From NCBI GenBank assembly GCA_022575985.1, contig JAKSXM010000231.1, forward strand, positions 20,126,501-20,190,500: 64,000 bases of DNA. Direction: 5' to 3'. Position numbers and translations under genes: made by a program. How positions within the stretch are numbered: the stretch's first letter is position 1; the number at the start of each line of letters is the position of its first letter. Source of the DNA: Anagrus nilaparvatae. Taxonomy: Eukaryota > Arthropoda > Insecta > Hymenoptera > Mymaridae. The notes beneath the pieces were generated by a model. That model was not told the origin of the DNA. It saw nothing but the letters and a program-made list of their open reading frames with translations, and ran no database searches. Below are positions 46,225 through 57,223 of the stretch, piece after piece.

Positions 46225-47815
46225 CATGTACATGACCAGATTACGCAATTTCTTTGTAACAGCAGCCTACTGGATCCCCTGCAAACGGGTTTCAGAAAAT
46301 ACAGCAGTACTGAAACTGCTTTGCTGAAGTTAACTGATGATATCAGACTAGGAATTAGTAAAAGACTCATAACTATTTTGATTCAATTCGACTTCAGTAA
46401 AGCTTTTGATAGAGTATCTCCTACCAAGCTTCTGAGGAGGTTGTGTGATATGGGATTTTCCAAAAGTGCACTAATATGGTTCAAATCATATCTTGAAGAT
46501 AGACAACTGAAAGTTGCTTCAAAAACATCTTGTTCTGAATCTCGAGACACTAATATTGGAGTCCCACAGGGCTCAGTATTAGGCCCACTATTGCTCTGCT
46601 TATAGATGAATGATATTAAAGATCACGTGGGTCATAACGTTTTTCATCTCTTGTATGCTGACGATTTGCAGGTGTATATCGGTGTATATACAGGTGTATG
46701 TAGACTCAATACTGTGGCTGATTATGTTTCCCGTTGGACGAAAATGGTCTCTCTACAATTAAATCCTGCCAAAACCAGAGCAATTTATTTTGGATCTAGT
46801 ATTTTTATTGATCGCTTGGATAAACTAAAGCTTCCTGGGATTGATATGGGTGGTGGAATAATCGTTCCTTTTGTTCAGGAAGTAAAAAGTCTTGGTGTGA
46901 TCTTGGATTGTAAACTGTCCTGGGAACCTCATGTAATATCTGTTGAGAAAAAAGTAAACAGGGTACTCTACACTCTTAGATTCATCAAAGGTTGCACGTC
47001 AGAGACACTCAGGAAGCGTCTCATTCAGGCATTGGTAACTTCTCATCTAGATTACTGTAGTGTTGTATTAATTGATGTAGGAATCACGCTAAGGAATAGG
47101 CTCCAAAGACTAAGTAATTCAGGTATCCGTTATATCTTTGGAATTAGTAGAGATACCCATATTTCTCCTCTTAGAAAGAAGCTACATTGGCTAACTGTTA
47201 ACAAAGAAGATATACTAGTATAGAAGTCTATTTCTTTTGTTATATTTCTGCCGGAGTTGACGCGACTTTTGGTAGTATGGTCGCGCGAACACCGACTTTT
47301 ACTTTAAGCCAAGCGCTAGTTTACTTTTAAAATAAAATATCTTTTACTCGATATCATGCGATACCATATAAGAAGGGGAAATAGAGGTTGGAGATAACTC
47401 CATCTAGCGTCGTCTAATTAACTAAAATTCAAGCAGAAATATAATAAAAGAAATAGACTTCTATACTAGTATATCTTCTTTGCTGTTAATAAACGCAGAT
47501 TTTATTTCTGTAATATAATTATATATAAAATACTGCGCATGAAACAACCGAACTATCTGGCTGACTGTTTTAAAATAAAAAAAACAGAGGATACAGCAAG
47601 AGGGCATTCCTCGACGAAAGAATTAACTTTACCAGACATCATAAAGGGTCGGAGCTCTAACAGTTTTCAGGTTCTTGGAGCTGATTACTGGAATTCGCTT
47701 CCCTCCACTACTCGATTCATACCTTCACTAAGTCGCTTTAAAAATGCCCTCTTCAAACATTTATTAACTAATTACTGTAAAGTTGTTTCTGGACGATCCT
47801 CCGTTTAGTTTGGTT
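46225..47815 (+). pseudogene. Jockey/I-group LINE reverse transcriptase fragment
   Basis: Three plus-strand frames encode the middle and end of a LINE polyprotein, which nicks target DNA and reverse-transcribes its own RNA there. Visible blocks: DPLQTGFRKYSSTETALLKL, FDFSKAFDRVSP (first catalytic Asp), NIGVPQGSVLGPLL, LLYADDLQVY (YADD active site), LNPAKTRAIYFG, then the thumb region (SWEPHVISVEKKVNRVLYTL, LDYCSVV, RLQRLSNSGIRYIFG). A stop at 46603-46605 falls just before MNDIKDH. At 47202-47482 a small element interrupts the frame; coding resumes with MKQPNYLADCF and ends at 47806. The endonuclease and first part of the RT are missing (5' truncation). It is related to, but clearly different from, the LINE at the right edge. 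Confidence 0.9.
47202..47482. mobile_element. 281-bp MITE inside the LINE
   Basis: Terminal inverted repeats of about 48 bp begin CAAAGAAGATATACTAGTAT and differ at one base. CTGTTAA flanks both ends (47195-47201, 47483-47489). Without the insert and one CTGTTAA the LINE frame runs on. The centre is unique (GCCGGAGTTGACGCG, CGCGCGAAC). Superfamily unclear; 7-8 bp duplication and CA...TG ends would suit hAT. Confidence 0.88.
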
Positions 47816-47939
47816 TTGCTTAGTTTAGTGCAATATACGCTTAAATATTAATTAGACATACATATATATACATACAGTACTCATATCCATAATATAGATA
47901 AAGGCATTTTATTATAATATACGCTTTTTTATTTTACAC

Positions 47940-48430
47940 ACTAGTGTAAGGCTTGATGTGTCATTTTTTTTATCATAGCCTATGTTTTTAGGTTACACCA
48001 GTGGCAGGCTTATCGTGTAAGGTTATGTTAGTGTAAGGCTTGACGTGTCATTATTTTATTGTAGCCTACTTACTTAGGTTACGCTAGTGAAAGGCTTGAA
48101 GTATCGTTACTTTATTGTAACCAATTTCCTTAGGTTAGTTTAGTGTAAGACTTGACGTGTCGTTACTTTATATCCTTTTTTCTTAGATTATGTTAGTGTA
48201 AGGCTTGACGTGTCATTGTTTTATTATAGTCTACTTCCTTAGGTTATGTTAGTGTAAGGCTTGACGTGTCGTTTTTTTATTATAGCCTACTTCCTTATGT
48301 TACGCTATTGTAAGGCTTGACGTGTCGTTATTTTATTATATCCTACTTCCTTAGGTTATATTAGTGTATGGCTTAACGTGTCATTATTTTATTATAGCCA
48401 ACTTCCTTAGGTTACGCTAGTGTAATGCTT
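47940..48430. repeat. CCTAAGG-type units in the second foldback element
   Basis: About nine ~56-bp units (GTGTAAGGCTTGACGTGTC, then CTACTTCCTTAGGTTA) in one orientation, the same family as 31640-32455. The mirror array expected on the left was not seen, so the LINE insertion or a deletion removed it. Confidence 0.85.
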
Positions 48431-48971
48431 AAGTAGTGTTAAGTGACCCTAAGAGTATGTAATCAAAGGTAATTCCAAATAAACTGTTAGAAGTTACCAA
48501 AAATTTCTTATTGTCGATGATCGCAACATTTTATGTGTTAATTAACCAGGATGTTATAAATATTTAATAATAATCTACACCAAACTGCTATAATCTGTCT
48601 GGCAAGTTGCTTACCTGATAACCTGGTCACCATTTTTTATATTCGACTGTAGTTTTTTTAAACCAGTGTAACAGGGGGTTTAAATGTGGGTGTAAGGCTT
48701 TTGTTATAGTTTTTTAGCCTTTTCACTAAAAATGTCCTCTTAAAAATGAAATGAATTTTTCGTTTTTTACAGTTAAATTTAATTTATTCATAGTGATTAA
48801 TATTTATTTATAACTCAAGTGATATAAAATCACTTAATTTCTGGAAATTCGTGTATAATACTCACGTCATTCCACAAAAAAATTTTTTCAGAGTGGTCCA
48901 GAGTGATTCAGTTTGAAGCTGAGTGATTTAGATCTTTAAAAATATTTTACCTTACATTTTCATCCATTTAA

Positions 48972-49476
48972 GGACTTACGAGGGTAAATAAAAATGATGA
49001 CAGAACTAAATGAAACTGGAAAATTATTAAATTTAAACATTTTTAAAGTTGAATAGAACTTGGTTTTACCTTTGCTACCACATTAATTTTCATTTTATTG
49101 CAAATTAAAAATAGGCAGTTTAACATTGCTCTTATGGAAATTCATATTTGGAGCTTACAAAAAGTATGATAGTGATGACACAGGGGTATGAAACTAATTA
49201 AATATCATAAATAAATTTCCAATTTATTTTATCTAGGTTACCACATTCAATCATTAATTATTCGGTAAAAACCAAGTTTTGGCAAGTACCATAACCTAAA
49301 ATAATAAAGTTTTTTCATAAATAATTTTTTCATAAATAATTAAAATAATATTGCATAATAAACTCATTTTTTAATATTTTTACGACTAATTTTGTTTTAA
49401 ACTGCAAATTATAAAAAAAAAATGGCGTCGGTAATGTGGATATTGACTCAAAATTTCTATTTACCCTCGTAAGTCC
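48972..49476. mobile_element. 505-bp TTAA-flanked inverted-repeat element
   Basis: Perfect 19-bp inverted ends, GGACTTACGAGGGTAAATA, flanked by TTAA (48968-48971, 49477-49480). No ORF inside. It lies in the right arm of the foldback element. Confidence 0.88.
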
Positions 49477-50547
49477 TTAAAACAATTTCCAAAAATTTGC
49501 TTGCAAATATAACGATGAGTGCTTTATATTAATTCAGAGTGATAAAGATATTTAATAAAATATTTTTTCTGCGATTTTCTACGACTTTAAGAGAGTTTTA
49601 GAAATTTTAATACAATTTGAACGACTCTCCACAAACAAAAATGCATTTCAGATTGATTTAAAGTGATTCAGATCATTAAAACTATTTGTCCGAGAAGTTA
49701 TTCAGATAAGTTTTTTTGCAAAATTAACGATTTTCTAACAAATATTTAAAAAAAAAACTATAATTCAGAGTGATTCAAACTGATTCAGACTGATTATGAG
49801 TGATTGAGATTTTTTAAAATATTTTTCTTAAGGTATTCAACGATCTTAAGGGATTTTTAGAAATTTTAATACTATTTTAACGACTCCCACAAACAAAAAT
49901 GCATTTCAGATTGACTCAGAGTGATTCAGATCTTTAAAAATATTTGTCCGAGAAGTTATTTAGAGAAGTTTTTATGCAAAATTTACGATTTTCTAGTAAA
50001 AATTAAAAAAAACTATGATTCAGAGTGATTCAGACTGATTCAGACCTTCTTATAAACTTTTCTTTGCGTTTCCAGCCATTTTGAACAATTTAAGAAAAAA
50101 AAATTTTTTTGGTTTCAGAACTATTCAGAGCTATTCAGAGCTATTCAGACTGAAATAAGTACATTTCAACCCATTTCCAACAGTTTCCCACAAAAAAAAT
50201 TTTTTGAATAGTTTTTCTGCTATTCTGAATAGCTGAATTTCGTCATCAGCCCCTGATTACACCGTTGTAAAAATAAAGAATAAAAGTCTGCGAGTGACAT
50301 AACACGGCTAGCTTGAAAGATCGGAGTATGATAAAGTCGGGCACTTCTGATTTTATACCGAAAAAGGATTAAATTTAAAAAAATTAGAACATATAAATAA
50401 TTTAATATAAGGAATTTTTAAAAAACGTTATTTTTTCAATTTTTAACGCCATTTTTTCAGATATAGAGGCGTATCGCCACGTTGGCTAAACACGAATCCT
50501 CTTTATAATTTATTATTATAATGAAGCAGGCATTTGAATGAATGTTA

Positions 50548-51952
50548 GGCACATTCTACAATCATCCGGTAAACTCTTGCGGTCGTCCGCTAGTCAGTGG
50601 TTCCAACTTTACATAAAATAAATATACATAATTATTTTAAGTTATCAGGGTGTCCATTAAATCTGAAAAAAAATTCCCTGACATTCCAGACATTTCCAGA
50701 CCTAATTTTATAAATATCCAGACTTTTATAGTTGAAGGTTGATCAAGGAAAAGTTTTCCCACTTTCTTTATTTAATTTAGAATATTTTTGCATAAAAACT
50801 TTTTAAATTTAATAAAAAACAAGGTCGTACGTTGTTGGACAAAATTTCAAATACTAGAAATTTTTTTTGGCTACTTCAGGTTGGGTATCATTTTTTATAT
50901 ATTTAAAAAGTACTTTCTATCGATTAGCAGCTTTTCAAAACATTTTGCAAGCTTTGTAAATAGTTAGGAAGCTGAAAAGTCAAAATTCCCATGTTATTTA
51001 AATGGGAAAATTGAAGTACTTACAGACACGCTTTTTCGAAAAGCAAAAGCAAAATCCTTGAAGCTGGGGACTTTTTATGACCAAAAGTTTACAAAAAAAC
51101 CCGGGGAGCAAAGTTTTTTTTAAACTCCAATTTTAGGTCCACTAATACATATATTTAAATTTTATATTTTACTAAAATAGCGGGAATAATTTTGACTTTT
51201 TAAAAATAAAAAATATTAAAATTCTTACCCCAAAAACCAAACTTGTAGTACAAAAATTACCACAGACAATGATGTACAAAATTTGACTACAAAATGAACT
51301 CATTATGAAAACAAGTTTTGTAAATGATTACATGACTTGCTTTGTTTCTATTTTAAATACAGCAAGCTATGACATCAGAGCCTGGTGTCATATTGCAGGC
51401 AGATACGGCTATACCCTGCCTTCAAAATGACATCAAGGTTTGCTCTCAAATGGTTGTTTACACAAACTTTGTGCAGACCTTGCAGTCAATCTGTAGTCAG
51501 GGTTTGTAGCCTTTAGTAAAAGAGCATACACTGTTTATAATATGCATTCATATTGTCTACAAGCTATGACTTCAAAGCTTGTTGTCATATTGAATGCAAA
51601 AACGGCTACATACTGACATCAAATTGTATAAAACTATGAAAAATTTTTCTCTAAGCCATGTACGCAATTTGTAGTCAGTATGTCCGCAGGTGATTTTTGG
51701 GGTAATTTTAATTAAAAAAATTTATTTTTACTTTAAAAAAAATAAAAGTTAACTTTTTCCAGACTATAAAAAAAAATCCATGACTTTCCAGTCTTTTCCA
51801 GGCCCTAAAAAAAAATCCATGATATTCCAGACTTTCCAGGTTTTTCCAGAGAATGGACACCCTGGTTATCATTTAGTTTAGGTTGGCGCCACTACCTTAC
51901 GGACCTCTAGCGGACGACCGCAAGAGTTTACCGGATGATTGTAGAATGTGCC
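50548..51952. mobile_element. Hairpin MITE with TTA duplication, split by another element
   Basis: Arms GGCACATTCTACAATCATCC (left) and its mirror at 51933-51952 extend about 50 bp (CTCTTGCGGTCGTCCGCTAG). TTA flanks both sides, as in PIF/Harbinger MITEs. The original element was only about 185 bp; 50646-51864 was inserted in its loop. Confidence 0.75.
50646..51864. mobile_element. 1.2-kb element with CAGGGTGTCCATT ends
   Basis: A perfect 13-bp terminal inverted repeat, CAGGGTGTCCATT, flanked by GTTAT on both sides. Subterminal zones repeat TTCCAGAC/TTTCCAGG. An internal direct repeat (CAAGCTATGACATCAGAGCC and a diverged copy about 190 bp on) lies at 51360-51620. No protein. The ends match the family of the 11.7-kb insertion. 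Confidence 0.82.
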
Positions 51953-53215
51953 TTAAAAAAAACTTTTCTCGTTGGTTTGGTGCTTAGTCAAGGTAAAATT
52001 GTGAAGCAAAATCAGAAAAAACCGCTACAAAATGGCTTTTCCCATGTATTTTAAATGGGAGACATATTGATAAAAATCTCGAAGAAGATGACTGATTTTC
52101 AAAAACGGGTTTGAACAAGTTTCTAGGGACCTAAAAAGCAACATTTCCTGAAAATTCCAGCCTGTTCCGAGCAGGACAAATTTTTGCTCATTTTCACCTC
52201 CCCCGAGAGACACGTTTTATCAAATAACTCGCCAAAATATAAATTTAAAATTTAAATCCAAGAAAGTACTATTTTCTTATAGACAATTGAATTTTTGTCG
52301 ACCTTTTTTCGAGTAAATAATATCAAATAAATTTACAAATTCATCACCACCACTTTTCATATGCGGATTCTAATTGTCATCTCTATTTTTATTAAAGCAT
52401 ACAAACCGGTGATATTAGATAAATTTTTAAATTTATTTAAAAATTTAAATTTTCGCGGATTTTAATATCGATACAAAAGATACTTAGCGTTTCGATCAAC
52501 ACTAACACATAGATCTCATCAGTATGGCTGTGTGTGAATGAATTTGTAAATTTATTTGATATCATTTACTCGAAAGAAGGTCGACAAAAATTCAATTGTT
52601 TTAAAAAAATACTGTCGAGTATCAAAAATTATTATTTACTTTCATATAGAGCTTGCACCTAATAACGTTCTGAGTTATACCATTCAACTCATTTAATAAA
52701 ATATATATAACATCATTTCCTATATACAGAACTGATGGCTGAAGCATTGTGAGTCTTCCTCACAAGTGCTAAAATCGCCATTTCGAATGTATATAAGCAA
52801 AATAAGGACGTGTTTACACCAGCGTCTATGGAACATGCACTAACACACACCCATACTGATGAGATCTATGTGTTAGTGTTGATCTAAACGCTAGGTACCT
52901 TCTGTACCGACATTAAAATCCGCGAAAATTTAAATTTTTAAATAAGTTTAAAAATTTATCTAATATTACCGCTTTGTATGCTTTAATAAAAAAAAAGATG
53001 ACAAATAGCATCTGAATATGAAAAGTGGGGGTGACGAATTCGTAAATTTATTTGATATCATTTACTCGAAAAAAGGTCGACAAAAATTCAATTGTTTTAA
53101 AAAATACTGTCGAGTATCAAAGTTATTTATTTTCTTATAGGTTGAACATTCATTTTTCGCTATGAAATCCAAAGTGCCCAACATTTTCATAATCCGATCT
53201 TTCAAGCTAGCCGTG

Positions 53216-54299
53216 ATAGGCCATAGATTATCTGCTCAGCTATCGTAGTTTTTTAGATATTTAATTTTTAATGTTTATGAAATTGATAAAATTTTTTAAA
53301 ATTTTGAAAAAAATTAAAATATCTCGAGACTATCGACAAATTTTATTGTCACAAGTTTGTAGTATTCGATTCGGCATTAATTTTTACGTATTCTCCTAAA
53401 TTTTTATTCAAAACGGAGGTATCTTTAAAATTTTATAAAATATTTTTGAAGCTGGTAAAAAAATTTTTTCATTTTTTTATTTTTTATGGTATTTTTAATA
53501 ACTTATTTGTGTGCCTGTGTGTCTATGTATTTCATCACGAGACTCAAACCAATGAAAGAAATTACATAAAATCAGTGTCAAAATAAAGTTAAAATAAAAA
53601 AATTTTTACTATTTTTGGAAAAAATTAATTTTTTTGAAAATTTGGTTAAAAAGTGAAATAACTAAAAAAATATGATAAAATTTGAATGTCGCAATTGGTA
53701 TTACTTGATTCAGTCAATTCTAGAAACATCTATTTGCTTGGGACACTAGGCGGGGCTTACGTTATCACGTGGTATTTTTAATCTTAGGGGGGCCGCTGTT
53801 CATATGAAATGTACATGAAAATTTTGTATTTCAGTTTTTTAAAGTAATTTCGGGTCGATTTTTGCAAATTTTTTTTGTCTTAATATGCAAAATTGTTTTT
53901 AGAAACTAATTTTTATAAGTACTTGGTAAACTTTTAAAATCTTTTTTCAAAAATAAAGTTTTTACCGAGTTTTTTCATGTTAAGAAGGTTATAAGTAACG
54001 TATATGCAACCCGCTTTACACAATATTTTTTATTACTTTCAATGGGATTCCTCATTTATATTGCTTATATTTTTTTTACAAATAAAAATTTGTCTGTAAA
54101 TTGTTTTAATTATTGTAAATAATAAGATTAATTATTACCCTATAACATTATTTTTATCTTTTTATAGTTTTTTCTTTTTTATTTTTTAGATTTACCAAAA
54201 AATCCCATGCTAAAGTGTGTAAAACGGCCCCCCCGATCGGTATATTTCTCCACCGCGAGCAGCACCGTATTTTTCAATTCTCCCTTCTACCTCCGTGTC
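53216..54299. other. Repeat H copy 1 end, then AT-rich spacer
   Basis: 53216-53290 (ATAGGCCATAGATTATCTGC and onward) continues repeat H. The rest is AT-rich; a GC-richer strip near 54225-54305 (CCACCGCGAGCAGCACCG) has no recognisable function. Confidence 0.5.
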
Positions 54300-54560
54300 C
54301 CAAGCGAATATATACATATCTGAATACTATATTCTTTATATATTTGAATATTTATTTGTCTGTCTTTCTGTCTGTACCCTAATGACTCAATGGCCGCCGA
54401 ACCAATCGACATGAAGCCGGTGTCTTAATAAGGAATAAAAGTATACGGATAATATAGGCTATAGTTTTGCGACTCAGCTTTTGTACTTTTGGAGATATTC
54501 GATTTTTACTATTTTAGGGATAAATAAAATTTTTTTAAAATTTGCTTAACGGCAGGTTCG
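54300..54560 (+). repeat. Repeat H, copy 2 (unbroken)
   Basis: TCTGTACCCTAATGACTCAA, GCCGCCGAACCAATCGACAT, then GGAATAAAAGTATACGG and ATAGGCTATAG follow without interruption. In copy 1 the same order is split by 4.5-kb and 2.9-kb insertions. Confidence 0.78.
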
Positions 54561-54869
54561 ACTCGGTAAATCGAACATAACCTATAAAACTAATTTGAGC
54601 AGTATATTTGCTCAAAAAATGATCTTAACAAAATTTTAAGAGAGGAGACACCTCAATATTAAAAAAATGAATGAATCTGGGGTCTAGTTTGACCTAAAAG
54701 TGGCAGATTAATTGTTATTAACAAATTATTGCAAAATTAGCCCAAAATTAAGCAAAATCGAGTTGTAAATGTTAACAAGCTTCAAAAATTTGTGAGTTCA
54801 GAAAATTTTTCTGATATAATTTAACTTACAGTATATAAATTTTTAATATTTAATACTTTATATTAATTT

Positions 54870-56140
54870 CTTAAACAATTTTTAATTTTTTAAACAATTT
54901 TTAATTGTTTAAACAATTTGTAAATGTTAATAATTACTTTTTTGGATCAAAACTGAGTGCGACACTAAGTTACATGTATTTTTTATAGCCTAAATACAAA
55001 TTTAAAGCTCGATTTCAATAAAAATTAATCAGGCGATTGTTTAAACAATTTTTAAATGTTTATTACTTTTTTGGGTTAAAACTAAGCCTGATACTGAATT
55101 ATATGTATTTTTTTATATCCTGAATCCGAATATCAATTTCAATGAAAATTATTTTGGCGATTTTTTAAATAATTAAAAGTTTTTTGAACAAAATATTATA
55201 AATTGTCCTTGAATATTTCTATTCATATTTTTAATATACATAAGAAAATAGCCTAAGCTCCTATCATTCGAGCCTAGCTTCGCTGAGCACTCGTTCTAGT
55301 GACCACACTAGTACTGAAACTTTTGTGCACTTGATACTATTAGTGTATTTAATATATTATTGAAAATTAAATAAACATTCGACCCTTTTAATTTTTGTTA
55401 AAATAATGCTTTATTTTACATTTTTAACAAAAAAATACATGTAACTTATTTTTAAAATTAAAAATTGTTTAAACAATCGCCTGCATAATATTTATCGAAA
55501 TTGAGCTTTAAATTCGTATCCAGCGTATAAAAAAATATATGTAACTTAGTGTCGCACTCAGACGTAATCCAAAAAAGTAATTATTAACATTTACAAATTG
55601 TTTAAACAATTTTTAATTGTTTAAACAGTCGCCAAAATAATTTTTATTGAAATTGAGCTTTAAATTTGTATTCAGGGTACAAAAAAAGGCAAGGGATCTG
55701 TTCAACACAAAATTATTCAACACATCAATAATTCTACACAAAAAAGTTTAGCGGAATTGTTCTACACCGAAAATCCTTGTGTTGAAAAGATCAACACAAA
55801 TTTTTTCTAATCAAAATATTCAACACACTGTATTAAGTTATATTTAATTATGCTAGTTTATGAAAGAAATAAGTTATTTAATATTTAAAATGGCGTGTTG
55901 AATAATTTGACTAAAAAAAATTTGTGTTGAACTTTTCAGCACAACGATTTTTGGTGTAGAACAATTCCGCTAAACTTTTTTGTGTAGAATCATTGATGAG
56001 TCGAATAATTTTGTGTTGATCAGATCCCTTGCCCAAAAAAATACATGTATTTTAGTATCACACTCAGTTTTGATCCAAAAAAGTGATTATTTCATTTAGA
56101 ACATTTACAAATTGTTTAAACAATTGAAAATTGTATGAAG
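54870..56140. repeat. Inverted arrays of ~165-bp units with TTGTTTAAACAA
   Basis: Left units (54870-55190) and right units (55460-56140) are mirror images. Each contains the palindrome TTGTTTAAACAA, then TTAATAATTACTTTTTTGGA (or its mirror), GTGCGACACTAAGTTACATG and a TTTCAAT-AAAATTA part. About 270 bp of unmatched sequence separates the arms. Confidence 0.8.
55688..56033. mobile_element. 346-bp hairpin MITE, GGCAAGGGATC ends
   Basis: GGCAAGGGATCTGTTCAACA at the left mirrors TGTTGATCAGATCCCTTGCC at the right. Arms continue inward over about 150 bp (CAACACAA, TTCTACAC, AAGTTTAGCGGAATTGTTCT). Runs of seven A flank it. It interrupts a unit of the TTGTTTAAACAA array, and the neighbouring units show the uninterrupted sequence. 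Confidence 0.85.
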
Positions 56141-56305
56141 GTAAAGTTATCCGCCAGAGGAATATATTCTATCCGCCAGAAGCCTTTATAAAAGGGGCTG
56201 TTAACCATCTTTTAACTTGAAAATAAAAAATATGTAAATAATTGTTATTTTACAATTTAAGTTAGTACTGGGGGTTTTTTGGGGCGAATGAAAAAAACCC
56301 CCAGA
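56140..56305 (+). repeat. Dispersed repeat C, copy 1
   Basis: ATCCGCCAGAAGCCTTTATA, TTTTAACTTGAAAATAAAAA and ACTGGGGGTTTTTTGGGGCG also occur at 59585-59720. A local hairpin CTGGGGGTTTTTT / AAAAAAACCCCCAG lies at about 56268-56302. Confidence 0.8.
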
Positions 56306-57009
56306 GGGCTTTTAAACGGCTCAATTGTCTCAAAATGCAGTTTTTATATGTATGTTATGGATATCTACCCGTCCGTAATATACATATGATTGGATAAAAA
56401 TTTTGTTTTAACCTGTACTACCCAAAAAAAAATTTTTTTTCATTTTGGGCCACTACCGGTTTAATTTTTAGCGGTTTGAATTTTTCAAATTGACCGGAAG
56501 TCAAATTCAATTAATTATTAATAATTATTTTTGTTCAAATTTTCCGATTATGTTGGCCTATTGTGGAGCTTAAAAAAATTTTTGAGATGTTACATTTAAA
56601 TGAGCCCCCACAAACATTATTTTAGTCTGTCAAAATTAACCAAAATTAGCTAAAACAGGGGACAGTAAAAAATTTTTCCTCTCAATTAACTTATAAATTA
56701 ATTTTTGGAGAAAGCTGTTAAAAACCTTGCTAAAAACTTATTATACTATAACTAAAATGTTCTAAAAGGTTATTAGTAACAAAAATATAAAATATCTAAA
56801 AAAAATGTATTATAACACATTTTAAAATATCTGAATTTAATTTAAAATTTACGGTCGTTTATAAAGCAAACATCCTCGACAATTGCAATTCGACTGTTTT
56901 ATTCATTGATTCCTTGAAAAAAATGAATAATTCTTTTTTCAAAGAAGAGGCAATAAATCAGATTTTTATGATTAAATTTAAAAAATTTTTTATATTTAAA
57001 GACAAAACT
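56306..57009. other. Spacer, nothing recognised
   Basis: AT-rich; no gene or repeat copy supported. Confidence 0.45.
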
Positions 57010-57128
57010 CTTTCTTTCTAAGGACGTTTTAGCAAATAAATTGAAAATAAGGATCTTTTAAGCACCACAAGGACCATTTTCTGAAAATAAGACCCTTGTA
57101 AGGATCATAAGGACTGGTAAACACCCTG

Positions 57129-57223
57129 CTTAACTTAGTTTCAAGTATACTTTAATTCATTAAAGTTTTAAAAACATTATTAATTTGATCAGTATCAGTA
57201 TTTTGAAATATACTTTTGCTTAA
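57129..57223 (+). repeat. Dispersed repeat A array, resumed
   Basis: CTTAACTTAGTTTCAAGTAT and TAAAGTTTTAAAAACATTAT match 58033-58095 in the next unit. It is cut again at TTAA by the 57224-57806 element. Confidence 0.75.

Larger units (their letters stand above)
45762..50255. mobile_element. 4.5-kb foldback element, hAT-like, with nested insertions
   Basis: Starts CAGGGGGCTGACGACG and ends CGTCATCAGCCCCTG. The flanks ATTAAACC and ATTACACC (7 of 8 identical) are the target duplication. Arms (about 45762-46225 and 49500-50255) match the 30088-33336 element: CTGAATCACT decamers, TTCAGCTATTCAGAATAGC at the ends. Between them lie a LINE fragment, CCTAAGG-type units (47940-48430) and a TTAA element. 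The second copy of repeat H at 54300 shows the unoccupied site. Confidence 0.88.
50303..53215. mobile_element. 2.9-kb inverted-repeat element, CACGGCTAGC ends
   Basis: The left end CACGGCTAGCTTGAAAGATC matches the reversed right end; ATA flanks the element (left ATAA, right ATAG). Inside are long inverted arms (about 52266-52550 and 52855-53140, with ATTCAATTGTTTT, GGTCGACAAAAATT and AACACTAACACATAGATCTC) and a nested element pair at 50548-51952. Repeat H sequence resumes on its right. No ORF longer than 62 codons. Confidence 0.75.
45453..57128. mobile_element. 11.7-kb composite insertion with CAGGGTGT ends
   Basis: The left end is CAGGGTGTCTACC; the right end reversed is CAGGGTGTTTACC. CTTAA (5 bp) flanks both sides (45448-45452, 57129-57133). 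Repeat A sequence lies directly outside on each side, and an unbroken version of the junction (AACAAGACTTAACTTGG) exists near 58030. Subterminal AAGGACC motifs occur inside both ends. CAG...CTG ends suggest a hAT relative with a short duplication. Most of its length is later nested insertions. No transposase was recognised. Confidence 0.65.
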
